64,000 nucleotides of DNA from SZAS-103 sp036496805 (GTDB taxonomy: Bacteria; Pseudomonadota; Gammaproteobacteria; Xanthomonadales; Xanthomonadaceae), in assembly GCA_036496805.1 (NCBI GenBank), contig DASXKN010000020.1, positions 137,201 through 201,200 of the forward strand, in the 5' to 3' direction. A program made the translations under genes and the position numbers. Positions 24,696 through 35,089 of the stretch are shown in pieces (the stretch's first letter is position 1; each line of letters opens with the position of its first letter). The notes below the pieces were generated by a model. It had not been told where the DNA came from and searched no databases. It worked only from the letters and a program-made list of their open reading frames with translations.

Positions 24696-27305
24696 TTATG
24701 GCGACGTGGCGCGCTTTTTTTCCGCGGCTTCCGCGTCGAGTTTCTTCCACTGCGCGTTCCACCGGACCGACTTCGCGGCGTACCCCTTCCCGGGATCGGC
24801 CTTGTCCCAGGCGGCATACAGGTCCGCCAGTGCGCGCACGGTCATGAGCGGGAAGGTTCCCCCGCGCGAACCCGATGCCTTTCCGAACGTGGCATCGGCC
24901 TCGAGCAACGCGGCCTCGGCCGGGGCGAATTCGTGCTGTTCGGCGCGCGCCTTGCCGAGCACCAGCATGAACAGGCCGAATTGCGGCGGCGAGGCATCGG
25001 CGAGCACGTGCCGGGCATCGGCCTCGGAGGGCGAGAGCAGCTGCTCGGCATCGGCGAACCGTCCCTCGTCGAGCAGCACCTTGCCAAGGCTCGCGGTGGC
25101 CAGCAGCGTCGTGCCGTCGTCCGCGCCGAAGACGCGCCGCGACTTGACGACGGCCTCGCGCAGGACGGACTCGGCCTCGGCGGTCTTCTTCTCGACCATC
25201 AGCACGCCGCCTAGGTTGGAGAGCGACTGCAGCGTGTCCGGAAAATCCTCGCCCTGCAGGCGCTTGTGCTTTTCCCAGGCTTCGCGGAAGTAGGGCTCGG
25301 CATCGTGCGGCCTGCCTTCCATCATCATCACCGCGCCGACGTCGTTGATGGCGCCCAGCGTCTTGGGGCTGTCCTCGCCGAGCACGCGCCGGTTGCCGGC
25401 CAGCGCGTCGCGCATCAGCGGCTCGGCGAGCCGCGACTTGCCTTCGTCGAGCAGCAGGCCACCGAGCCTGGACGTCGACTCGATGGTCTTCGGATCGTCC
25501 GCGCCGAGCGCGTGCTGGCGCTTGGCGAGCGAATCGCGCAGCAGGGGTTCGGCTTCTTTCAGCTTCCCCTGGGCGTCGAGGGACGCACCGAGGTCGGAAA
25601 GCGATTCGAGCGTGTCTGGATGGTCCGCGCCGAGCTTGCGGCGACGGATCGCCAGCGTGCGCCGGAACCACGCCTCCGCCGCGTCGGGCTTGTCCTGCGC
25701 CACCAGGGCCGAGCCGAGGTTCTCCATCGCTTCCAGGCTTTCGCGGTCGTCATCGCCGAGCAGCCGGCGGCGCGTGGCCGTCACGTCCTGCAGCAGCGAC
25801 GCCGCGCGATCGCTCAGGCCGATACCGCCATAACTGTCGGCCAGGGCCTCCCGCAGCGATGCATCGACGAGCGGCTGGGCCTTGAACTTGCGATCGAGTT
25901 CGGCCAGCGCCGGCTTGAGGATCGCGCGATCGATCAAGCCGGTGACCACGCCGGGTGCGTCCACCTTCTCCCATTGCTCGCGGAAGGCCTCGAGGTCGCG
26001 CGCGCGCTCGTCCGCGGACAGCTTCGTCTTGGCCAGCGTCGCGGCGTACTTCTGCATCACGTCGTCGGAAAGCGACTTGCCGATCCGCGTCGGATCCATC
26101 TGCTCGAGCATCGCGGCCTGGAAATCCGCAACCTGCCTGAGTTCGGAGGCCCGCTGTTGGGCCACGCGTTCCTGCTCGCGCGCGATGTGCGCCTGCCAGG
26201 CGAAGGCGACGAGGCCGGCGAGCAAGGCCAGCGCCACCAGCGTACCGGCCACGACCGGCACCTTGTTGCGACGGACGAACTTGCCCAGGCGATAGGCGGT
26301 GCCCGGCGGCGCCGCCAGCACCGGCTCGCCATCGAGGTAGCGCTGCACGTCGGCGGACAGGGCGCTGGCGGTGTCGTAACGGCGCGCGCGATCCTTCTCG
26401 ATCGCCTTCATCACGATCCAGTCGAGCTCGCCGCGCACGATCCTCGCCAGCTTGCCCGGATCCATGCCGCGCCGGGTGTCGACTCCCAGGAGCTGTTTGC
26501 GCGCCGACTGCGAGAGACGCACGCTCGGGCGCGGCGGTTCGACCTCGCGGATGATCCGCTGCACCTCGCCGTACGCGGCCGCGCCCAGCGAATTCGAATC
26601 GAGCGGCGTACTGTCGGTCAGCAACTGGTAGAGGATCACCCCGAGCGAGTAGATGTCGGTGCGGGTGTCGATGTCGGCGCTGCCCTCGGCCTGTTCCGGG
26701 CTCATGTACAGCGGCGTGCCCATCATCAGGTTGGCTTCGGTGAACAGCGTGCGTTCGGTGAGCCGGCCGCTGGTCGCCTTGGCGATGCCGAAATCGATGA
26801 CCTTGGCGAACGCCGCGTTGTCCTGGGTGCTGACCAGCACGTTGCTGGGCTTGAGGTCGCGGTGGATCACGCCCTTGGTGTGGGCGTGCTGCACGGCCGC
26901 GCAGACCTGCTCGAACAGCTGCAGCCGCTGCGGGATCGACAGCAAGTGCCGCGCGCAGTAGGTCGTGATCGGCTCGCCCTTGACGAGCTCCATCACGAAG
27001 TAGGGCCGCCCGGTCTCGGTCGCGCCGGCGTCGAACACGCGCGCGATGTGCGGGTGGTCCATCAGCGCCAGCGCCTGGCGCTCGGCCTCGAAGCGCGCGA
27101 TCACCTCGCGCGTGTCCATGCCCAGCTTGATGATCTTCAGCGCGACGCGGCGCTTGACCGGCTCGCTCTGCTCGGCCTCGTACACCGCGCCGAAACCGCC
27201 CTCGCCAAGCAGCTGCAGGATCTTGAACGGACCGATGCGGTCACCGACGCCCGCGCCGGAGCCGATGTCGATCGTCGCATGCCCCGGTGCGTTCGAATCG
27301 CTCAT
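24696..27305 (-). CDS. Transmembrane Ser/Thr protein kinase with TPR sensor domain (tandem paralogue)
   Basis: 869 residues with the same architecture as its downstream neighbour. Kinase motifs LGEGGFGAVYEAE, VALKIIKLGMD, HRDLKPSNVL, DFGIAKAT and GTPLYMSPEQAEGS are complete. A membrane helix GTLVALALLAGLVAFAW follows, then an Arg/Gln-rich juxtamembrane coil and about eight TPR-like repeats, many ending in RRLLGDD or RRVLGED. The kinase halves of the two genes are much more alike than the TPR halves, consistent with duplication followed by sensor divergence. The start at 27305 (MSDSNAPGH) is preferred over an ATG ten codons upstream. Divergent from the amidohydrolase gene. Confidence 0.9.
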   Translation of the reverse strand: MSDSNAPGHATIDIGSGAGVGDRIGPFKILQLLGEGGFGAVYEAEQSEPVKRRVALKIIKLGMDTREVIARFEAERQALALMDHPHIARVFDAGATETGRPYFVMELVKGEPITTYCARHLLSIPQRLQLFEQVCAAVQHAHTKGVIHRDLKPSNVLVSTQDNAAFAKVIDFGIAKATSGRLTERTLFTEANLMMGTPLYMSPEQAEGSADIDTRTDIYSLGVILYQLLTDSTPLDSNSLGAAAYGEVQRIIREVEPPRPSVRLSQSARKQLLGVDTRRGMDPGKLARIVRGELDWIVMKAIEKDRARRYDTASALSADVQRYLDGEPVLAAPPGTAYRLGKFVRRNKVPVVAGTLVALALLAGLVAFAWQAHIAREQERVAQQRASELRQVADFQAAMLEQMDPTRIGKSLSDDVMQKYAATLAKTKLSADERARDLEAFREQWEKVDAPGVVTGLIDRAILKPALAELDRKFKAQPLVDASLREALADSYGGIGLSDRAASLLQDVTATRRRLLGDDDRESLEAMENLGSALVAQDKPDAAEAWFRRTLAIRRRKLGADHPDTLESLSDLGASLDAQGKLKEAEPLLRDSLAKRQHALGADDPKTIESTSRLGGLLLDEGKSRLAEPLMRDALAGNRRVLGEDSPKTLGAINDVGAVMMMEGRPHDAEPYFREAWEKHKRLQGEDFPDTLQSLSNLGGVLMVEKKTAEAESVLREAVVKSRRVFGADDGTTLLATASLGKVLLDEGRFADAEQLLSPSEADARHVLADASPPQFGLFMLVLGKARAEQHEFAPAEAALLEADATFGKASGSRGGTFPLMTVRALADLYAAWDKADPGKGYAAKSVRWNAQWKKLDAEAAEKKRATSP

Positions 27306-27432
27306 GGCGGTCTTATCGCGTCTATCGGCGGGCACGTCAAGGCAGCGTGCCTTCCTGCATGGGGAATCGATGCGGGGCTATCGCATAATCGGCCGGGGAC
27401 GTATCCGCACCGCCATCCTGCCCGGAGCCGCC

Positions 27433-29454
27433 ATGAAGACCTTCGCTCTCGCGTCGTGCCTGCTCGCATCGATCGCGGCCAACGCCCAGGACCTGCGCTA
27501 CGTGGCGCTGGTCAACGGCGGCACCCACGTCGCCGGACACGAATGGGTGACGCAGGCAGCCGACGGCACCACCAGGGTCGACTTCATCTACAAGGACAAC
27601 GGTCGCGGGCCCGATCTGAAGGAGGAATTCCGGCTCGACCAGGACGGCACGTTCACGAGCTACCGCGTCACCGGCCAGAGCGAGATCGGCGGCCCGGTCG
27701 ACGAGTCCTATACGCGCAGCGGCGACAAGGCGCGCTGGACGTCGACGTCCGACAAGGGCGAACAGGACGTGCATGGCGTCGCGATGTACTCGCCGCTGTC
27801 GGGCAGCTTCGCGCCGTTCTCGGCGATGCTCGCCGCGCTGGCCAGGCGCCCCGACGGAAAACTGCCGCTGATCCCGAGCGGCGTGCTGACGCAGCGCACG
27901 CTCGGCGAGGCCGACGTCAGCCGCGGCACCGACAAGCGCCGGGTGCGACTGGTCGCGCTGACCGGGATCGGGTTCACGCCCGCGATCGCGTGGACGACGG
28001 CCGATCCGGTCCCGCGCATCTTCGCCTTCATCTACCCGGGCAATTTCGACCTGATTGAGGAAGGCTGGGAAGGCAACATCGCGGCGCTGGAAACGCAGCA
28101 GAAGGCGGCCGAAAAGGAACTGCTCGTCTCGATGCAGCGGCGGCTGTCGCATCCGCTGGCCGGCACCACCCTGATCCGCAATGCGCGCATCTTCGACAGC
28201 GAGCGCGCGAGCCTCGGCGCCCCGGGCGACCTGCTGCTGCAGGATGGCCGCATCGTCGCGATCAGCGACGCCGGCGGAGAGAAGCGCCAGGCCGACCACG
28301 TCGTCGATGCCGGCGGTCGCGTGCTGCTGCCGGGCCTGTTCGACATGCACGTGCACACCGGCCCCTGGGAAGGCGGCCTGCACCTCGCCGCGGGCGTCAC
28401 CACCGTGCGCGACATGGGCAACAACAACGACACCATCCAGCAGATGATCGCGCAGGAGCAGGCCGGCGACCTGCTGTCGCCGCACATCGTGCCGGCCGGC
28501 TTCATCGAGGGCGACAGCCCGTTCGCGGCGCAGCTCGGCTTCGTCATCAAGGACCTTGCCGGGGCCATGCACGCCGTGGACTGGTACCACGATCACGGCT
28601 ATCCGCAGATCAAGGTCTACAACTCGTTCCCGAAGGCGATCCTCGCGCAGACGACCGCGTACGCGCACAGCAAGGGCATGCGCGTGAGCGGCCACATCCC
28701 CGCCTTCCTGCGCGCGCAGCAGGCCGTGGAGATGGGCTACGACGAAATCCAGCACATCAACCAGGTGCTGCTCAACTTCCTGGTCGACGACACCACCGAC
28801 ACCCGCACGCCAGCGCGTTTCTACCTGCCGGCGGAGAAGCTTGCCGGGATGGATTTCGACAGCAAGCCCGTGCAGGACTTCATCGCCTTCCTGGTGCGCC
28901 ACAAGACCGTGGTCGATCCGACCCTGGCGACGTTCGACTTCATCCGCCAGCGCGACGGCCAGCTCTCGCAGGTGTATGCGGCGGTCGCCGACCACATGCC
29001 GCCCGACGTCCGCCGCGGCTTCTACCAGGGCACGATGAAGATCCCCGACGATGCGACCGCGGCGCGCTACGAAGCCTCGTACGCGAAGATGATCGACTTC
29101 ACCGGGCGCATGTACCGCGCCGGCATCCCGCTGGTGGCGGGCACCGACCAGCTCGCCGGCTTCACCCTGCAGCGCGAGTTCGAGCTCTACGTGATGGCCG
29201 GGATGACGCCGGCGCAGGTGCTCCAGATCGCGACGTACAACGGCGCGAAATACGCGCGCGTGCTCGACGACCGCGGCGTGGTCATGCAGGGCAAGCGCGC
29301 CGACCTGATCCTGGTCGACGGCGATCCCACGAAGGACATCGCCGACATCCGCAAGGTCGTGCTCGTCATCAAGGGCGGCCAGGCCTACTACCCGAGCGAG
29401 ATCGACGAGGCGCTGGGCATCAAGCCGTTCGCCCAGCCGCTGATGGTGCACTGA
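27433..29454 (+). CDS. Secreted metal-dependent amidohydrolase with an extra N-terminal domain
   Basis: 673 residues. A signal peptide (MKTFALASCLLASIAANA) precedes an N-terminal beta-rich domain of about 230 residues of unknown role. The amidohydrolase TIM barrel follows: GRVLLPGLFDMHVHTGPWEGG (metal-binding HxH), RVSGHIPAF (His), EIQHINQ (His) and VAGTDQLAGF (Asp). Members of this branch are imidazolonepropionase/prolidase-like exported hydrolases of unknown substrate. A usual carbamylated-Lys position appears near YPQIKVYNSF. Single gene, ended by a shared terminator with convergent acs. Confidence 0.85.
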   Translation: MKTFALASCLLASIAANAQDLRYVALVNGGTHVAGHEWVTQAADGTTRVDFIYKDNGRGPDLKEEFRLDQDGTFTSYRVTGQSEIGGPVDESYTRSGDKARWTSTSDKGEQDVHGVAMYSPLSGSFAPFSAMLAALARRPDGKLPLIPSGVLTQRTLGEADVSRGTDKRRVRLVALTGIGFTPAIAWTTADPVPRIFAFIYPGNFDLIEEGWEGNIAALETQQKAAEKELLVSMQRRLSHPLAGTTLIRNARIFDSERASLGAPGDLLLQDGRIVAISDAGGEKRQADHVVDAGGRVLLPGLFDMHVHTGPWEGGLHLAAGVTTVRDMGNNNDTIQQMIAQEQAGDLLSPHIVPAGFIEGDSPFAAQLGFVIKDLAGAMHAVDWYHDHGYPQIKVYNSFPKAILAQTTAYAHSKGMRVSGHIPAFLRAQQAVEMGYDEIQHINQVLLNFLVDDTTDTRTPARFYLPAEKLAGMDFDSKPVQDFIAFLVRHKTVVDPTLATFDFIRQRDGQLSQVYAAVADHMPPDVRRGFYQGTMKIPDDATAARYEASYAKMIDFTGRMYRAGIPLVAGTDQLAGFTLQREFELYVMAGMTPAQVLQIATYNGAKYARVLDDRGVVMQGKRADLILVDGDPTKDIADIRKVVLVIKGGQAYYPSEIDEALGIKPFAQPLMVH

Positions 29455-29455
29455 G

Positions 29456-29477
29456 CCGCTGCGGTCGGACGCAGCGG
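29456..29477. terminator. Bidirectional hairpin between convergent genes
   Basis: An 8-bp perfect stem CCGCTGCG/CGCAGCGG (29456-29463 and 29470-29477) fills the 25-bp gap between the amidohydrolase and acs stop codons. No strong T tract on either side. Confidence 0.55.
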
Positions 29478-29479
29478 AT

Positions 29480-31426
<1,947 letters not shown>

Positions 31427-31488
31427 GGCGCGACTCCTCGGGGCGAGGAAGCGATTCTAGAACGCGTGGCGTGCCGGACGCTCGCGCC

Positions 31489-31866
31489 TCAACGCGGTGG
31501 ACGCGCCAGCTCGCGGGCGTCGAGCCAGCCGTCGTGATTGCCGTCCTGGCGTGCGAAGGCGGACTCGAGCGAGGTGCGGTAGGCGTCGCGGGTGATCGGC
31601 TTGCTGCCGGGCGGCAACTCGTCGCCTTCGAGCACGCCGTTGCCGTCGGCATCGAGGGAATCGAAGTTGCGCATCATCCAGGCGAGGTATTCGTCTCGCG
31701 AGACGCGACCATCGTGGTCGCTGTCCATGCGCTGCAGGTATTCGCTCGGCGAATCCGGCAGGCCTTGCGCGGGCACGGCTTGATCGACGAGAAACCCGGC
31801 CGATGCGAGGAGGACGCAGGCTACGCGCACGTTGAGGCCGCGGAGTGTGGAGCTGCGTGCACGCAT
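31489..31866 (-). CDS. Secreted EF-hand calcium-binding protein
   Basis: 125 residues. An N-terminal signal sequence (MRARSSTLRGLNVRVACVLLASAGFLV) precedes three 12-residue EF-hand loops: DSDHDGRVSRDE, DADGNGVLEGDE and DGNHDGWLDARE. All keep the D-x-D/N-x-D/N-G pattern and the terminal Glu, so calcium binding is likely. The protein is small and has no catalytic domain, so it may act as a periplasmic Ca buffer or sensor. It sits between acs and a desaturase on the same strand; no functional link to either is known. Confidence 0.8.
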   Translation of the reverse strand: MRARSSTLRGLNVRVACVLLASAGFLVDQAVPAQGLPDSPSEYLQRMDSDHDGRVSRDEYLAWMMRNFDSLDADGNGVLEGDELPPGSKPITRDAYRTSLESAFARQDGNHDGWLDARELARPPR

Positions 31867-31910
31867 CGGATCGGCAACCCAGCGCGATGTTCGATGTCGC
31901 GGCGCGAAAC

Positions 31911-33179
31911 TCAGCGCGCCGCGATCGCGTAGCCCTTCATGCGCGCGGAGAAATCCTGCAGCGCGCGGATGCCGGTGGCTTCGGCCTCGGCGCACCAGGC
32001 CTGCAGGCGCTGGAGCGAAGCGGCCGCGTCGGTCGAACGCTCTTCCAGCACCGCTGCCAGGCGCGCGCGGAATTCCACCAGGGTCGCCAGTTGCGGACGC
32101 CGCGCCACGAAGGCCTGCAGGCGCTCGCGCGCGGTCGGGTCGAGCCAGCGGCCGCCATCTGCGAGGCCCTTGCGCAGCTTGCGCGGCAGCTTCGGCTGAT
32201 CGTCGACAATCTCGCGTTCGGCGCGCAGGGCCGGGAGTATCACGTGGCGCCAGTAGTCGGTCATCGCCTGGAAGCGGTGCGTCAGCAGCGCCTTGAGGGT
32301 TTCGGAATCGGGCAGGGCGATGTTCGGACGCACGTCGAGCGAAGGCGCGACGCGCAATACCTTTGCAAGATGCAGCTTCTCGAGCAGCTTGATCGCGGCC
32401 CAGCCGATGTCGAACTCGAACTTGCGCAGCGCGAACTTCGCCGAACTCGGGAAGGCGTGGTGGTTGTTGTGCAGTTCCTCGCCGCCGATCCAGAAGCCCC
32501 AGGGCGTCAGATTGGTGGCGGTGTCGGTGGTCTCGAAGTTGCGGTAGCCCCACCAGTGGCCGATGCCGTTGACGACGCCGGCGGCCCAGAACGGAATCCA
32601 TAGCATCTGGATCGCCCAGATCGCCACGCCGATCACGCCGAACAGGGCGACGCTGATGAACAGCATCACGGTCGGGCCGGTGGTCGCATAGCGCGCGTAA
32701 AGGTGGCGCTCGATCCAGTCGTCCGGGCAGCCCTTGCCGTACTTCTCGATCGAGGGACGATCGGCGCGCGCTTCGCGATAGAGCTCGACGCCCTGCCACA
32801 TCACCTTGCGGATGCCGCGGACCTGCGGGCTGTGCGGATCTTCCTCGGTCTCGCACTTGGCGTGGTGCTTGCGGTGGATCGCCGCCCACTCCCTGGTGAT
32901 CATCGAAGTGGTCAGCCACGACCAGAAACGGAAGAAGTGTGCGAGCACCGGATGGAAGTCCACCGAGCGGTGCGCCTGGCTGCGGTGCAGGTACAAGGTC
33001 ACCGAGAAGATCGTCAACTGGGTGACGACGAGGAAATACACGGCGATGCCGAGCCAGCCGAAATGGCTGAAACCCTCGGTCAACCAGCTGTATAGCGCGG
33101 CGGGCATGAAGTGCTCCAGGAAGGGGCTGTCGCGATTCCGGCGCTCGACCGGGCTCGCTTCCGCAGGATCTTTCGCCAT
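31911..33179 (-). CDS. Membrane fatty acid desaturase (acyl-CoA delta-9 desaturase-like)
   Basis: 422 residues. The three histidine boxes of the membrane di-iron desaturases are present in order: HRSQAH (about 65), HRKHH (about 102) and HNNHH (about 240), with membrane helices between (WLGIAVYFLVVTQLTIFSVTLYL, TVMLFISVALFGVIGVAIW). The spacing and the segment GIGHWWGYRNFETTDTATN match bacterial stearoyl-CoA-type delta-9 desaturases, which need an electron donor not encoded nearby. About 130 C-terminal residues form a helical, charged extension beyond the catalytic core. Divergent from mutM. Confidence 0.9.
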   Translation of the reverse strand: MAKDPAEASPVERRNRDSPFLEHFMPAALYSWLTEGFSHFGWLGIAVYFLVVTQLTIFSVTLYLHRSQAHRSVDFHPVLAHFFRFWSWLTTSMITREWAAIHRKHHAKCETEEDPHSPQVRGIRKVMWQGVELYREARADRPSIEKYGKGCPDDWIERHLYARYATTGPTVMLFISVALFGVIGVAIWAIQMLWIPFWAAGVVNGIGHWWGYRNFETTDTATNLTPWGFWIGGEELHNNHHAFPSSAKFALRKFEFDIGWAAIKLLEKLHLAKVLRVAPSLDVRPNIALPDSETLKALLTHRFQAMTDYWRHVILPALRAEREIVDDQPKLPRKLRKGLADGGRWLDPTARERLQAFVARRPQLATLVEFRARLAAVLEERSTDAAASLQRLQAWCAEAEATGIRALQDFSARMKGYAIAAR

Positions 33180-33339
33180 CCGTGGCGGACGGGCGGGCCG
33201 GATAACCGGCGCGGTCCGCGGGCGTGATGCGCATGATGGGGCCTGCCGGCCACGCTTTCCACTGTGCGCGGCCGTACGGGGCCGGCCTATTCAGTATGCT
33301 GGGTTGCCCCTTCCCGAACCGTGACGGCGAGCCCGCTGC

Positions 33340-33405
33340 ATGCCTGAACTGCCCGAAGTCGAGACGAACCCCGCCATGTCCGCCAGCCGCGACCAACATG
33401 CCTGA
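33340..33405 (+). other. 21-codon ORF repeating the MutM N-terminus, overlapping the mutM start
   Basis: The ORF begins MPELPEVET and ends MSASRDQHA; its TGA lies inside the second codons of the true mutM (8-bp overlap). The first 20 bases of mutM (ATGCCTGAACTGCCCGA) recur 58 bp upstream almost perfectly. This is a partial tandem duplication of the gene start that keeps an open frame up to the real start, exactly the configuration seen at parB. Translation is possible but unproven. Confidence 0.55.
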
Positions 33406-34210
33406 ACTGCCCGAGGTCGAAACCACGCGCCGCGGACTGGCCCCGCACCTGATCGGCCGGCGCGTTCTCGGGGCGACCCTGCGCCGGCCCGACCTGCGCT
33501 GGCCGATCGCGCGCGAGATCGCCGCCGAGTTGCCGGGGCAATGCATCGCGGCGGTCGTGCGCCGCGCCAAGTACCTGCTGATCGAGGCGCAGACCGGGAG
33601 CGCCCTGCTGCATTTGGGCATGTCCGGCAGCCTGCGCGTGCTGCCGGCGGCGACCGCGCACGGTGCGCACGACCACGTCGACATCGCCCTCGAATCGGAC
33701 CGGGTGCTGCGCTTCAACGACCCGCGCCGCTTCGGCTGCCTGCTCTGGCAACCGGCCGGCAGCGTCCATCCGCTGCTGGCCGACCTCGGCCCGGAGCCGC
33801 TCTCCAACGACTTCGACGGCGACCACCTGTGGCGGCTCAGCCGCGGCCGCAGCGCGCCGGTGAAGGCTCTCCTGATGGACCAGTCGATCGTCGTCGGGGT
33901 CGGCAACATCTACGCCGCCGAGGCGCTGTTCCGCGCCGGCATCCATCCGTTCCGTGCAGCCGGAAAGGTCGGCCGCGAGCGCTATGCGGCGCTGGCCGCG
34001 GCGGTGAAGGCCATCCTCGCCCACGCGATCGCGCGCGGCGGCACCACCCTGCGCGACTTCATCTCGCCCGACGGCACGCCCGGCTATTTCGAGCAGGAGC
34101 TGTTCGTCTACGGCCGCGCCGGCGAGCGCTGCAAGGTCTGCCGCACGCCCCTGCGGGCACGGACGATGGGCCAGCGCCCGACGGTCTGGTGCCCGCGCTG
34201 CCAGCGCTGA
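33398..34210 (+). CDS. mutM: Formamidopyrimidine-DNA glycosylase
   Basis: 270 residues. A bifunctional glycosylase/AP lyase removing 8-oxoguanine and formamidopyrimidines. The catalytic N-terminus PELPEVETTRRGL begins right after the Met. RRAKYLLIE supplies the conserved lysine, and the H2TH region reads VVGVGNIYAAEALFRAGIHP. The C-terminal zinc finger is CKVC with a second pair CPRC in WCPRCQR. The start at 33398 is fixed by the requirement that Pro2 be N-terminal; the upstream lookalike is a truncated copy. Followed by an ECF sigma gene after 142 bp. Confidence 0.95.
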   Translation: MPELPEVETTRRGLAPHLIGRRVLGATLRRPDLRWPIAREIAAELPGQCIAAVVRRAKYLLIEAQTGSALLHLGMSGSLRVLPAATAHGAHDHVDIALESDRVLRFNDPRRFGCLLWQPAGSVHPLLADLGPEPLSNDFDGDHLWRLSRGRSAPVKALLMDQSIVVGVGNIYAAEALFRAGIHPFRAAGKVGRERYAALAAAVKAILAHAIARGGTTLRDFISPDGTPGYFEQELFVYGRAGERCKVCRTPLRARTMGQRPTVWCPRCQR

Positions 34211-34352
34211 GGCGCGCGCCATGCCGCTGGAAGGTCGGCAAACGGCTATAGTTCCGCCTTCGAGCCGCATTTTCCATTGATCGGAAAGCAGACGGCAGGG
34301 GAACTCGGCTGCAACGACCCGCCAGGACGCGGCCAGCGGAAAAACGACGCCA

Positions 34353-34916
34353 ATGACTTCGGACGCCGACATCACGACCTTGCTGGAAGCCGCCCGCGGC
34401 GGCGATCGCGCGGCGCTGGACAACGTTCTGGCCACGCTCTACCGCGAGCTGCACGCGATGGCGCGCCGCCAGTTGCACGGCCAGCGCGGCGGCACGCTCG
34501 ACACCACCGCGCTGGTGCACGAGTCCTACTTCAAGCTGATCCGCAGCCAGAACGCCGAGTTCTCCGACCGCGCGCACTTCTTCGCCTACGCCGCCACCGC
34601 GATGCGCAGCGTGGTCGTGGACTACGCGCGCCAGCGCCTGTCGCAGAAACGCGGCGGCGACCAGCAGCGGATCACCGAGCTGCCCGACGACATCACCGCC
34701 GGCATCGAGCTGGGCGAGGAGATGCTGCACCTGGACAGCGCGCTCCAGAAACTTGCCGCGCTCGACAAGCGCCTGGCGCAAGTGGTCGAGCTGCGCTATT
34801 TCGCCGGCCTGTCGGAAACCCAGATCGGCGAGCTGCTCGGCTGCTCGGAGCGCACCGTGCGGCGCGACTGGCAGAAGGCGCGGCTGTTCCTGCTGTCGGA
34901 ACTGCAACCGGGCTAG
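34353..34916 (+). CDS. ECF-subfamily RNA polymerase sigma factor (kinase-associated type)
   Basis: 187 residues. Sigma-2 region: LDNVLATLYRELHAMARRQL and FFAYAATAMRSVVVDYARQR (the -10 reader of this group). Sigma-4 region: VVELRYFAGLSETQIGELLGCSERTVRRDWQKAR, ending LFLLSEL. This matches the ECF group (TIGR02999-like) that is encoded directly before transmembrane Ser/Thr kinases, as here, and is thought to be activated by phosphorylation by the kinase instead of release from an anti-sigma factor. No anti-sigma gene is present. A hairpin train separates it from the kinase gene. Confidence 0.9.
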   Translation: MTSDADITTLLEAARGGDRAALDNVLATLYRELHAMARRQLHGQRGGTLDTTALVHESYFKLIRSQNAEFSDRAHFFAYAATAMRSVVVDYARQRLSQKRGGDQQRITELPDDITAGIELGEEMLHLDSALQKLAALDKRLAQVVELRYFAGLSETQIGELLGCSERTVRRDWQKARLFLLSELQPG

Positions 34917-34924
34917 TCCTTCAT

Positions 34925-35080
34925 GCCCATGATCGAACGTCCTGTCCGACATGGGCGCGACGCGTCCGGCACACGTCCGGACGCGTCGCCGCCGCGCCAT
35001 CGCAATCGATGGCGCAGCCGATGGCCCATCCATGGGCCATCATCGATGATGCCCGTCGATAACCCCGCCAGCTTCGCGGG
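34925..35080 (+). promoter_or_regulatory. Train of five hairpins between the sigma factor and kinase genes
   Basis: Stems: 34925-34930/34951-34956 (6 bp, 20-nt loop); 34957-34969/34977-34989 (13 bp perfect); 34994-35002/35007-35015 (9 bp, loop CAAT); 35020-35028/35033-35041 (9 bp, loop TCCA); 35064-35068/35076-35080 (5 bp). They nearly fill the 173-bp gap and end 9 nt before the GTG start of the kinase, which has no clear Shine-Dalgarno. It might set the sigma:kinase ratio or be a dispersed repeat. Read on the minus strand, two loops contain GGA. Confidence 0.55.
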
Positions 35081-35089
35081 TCGCTAGCC

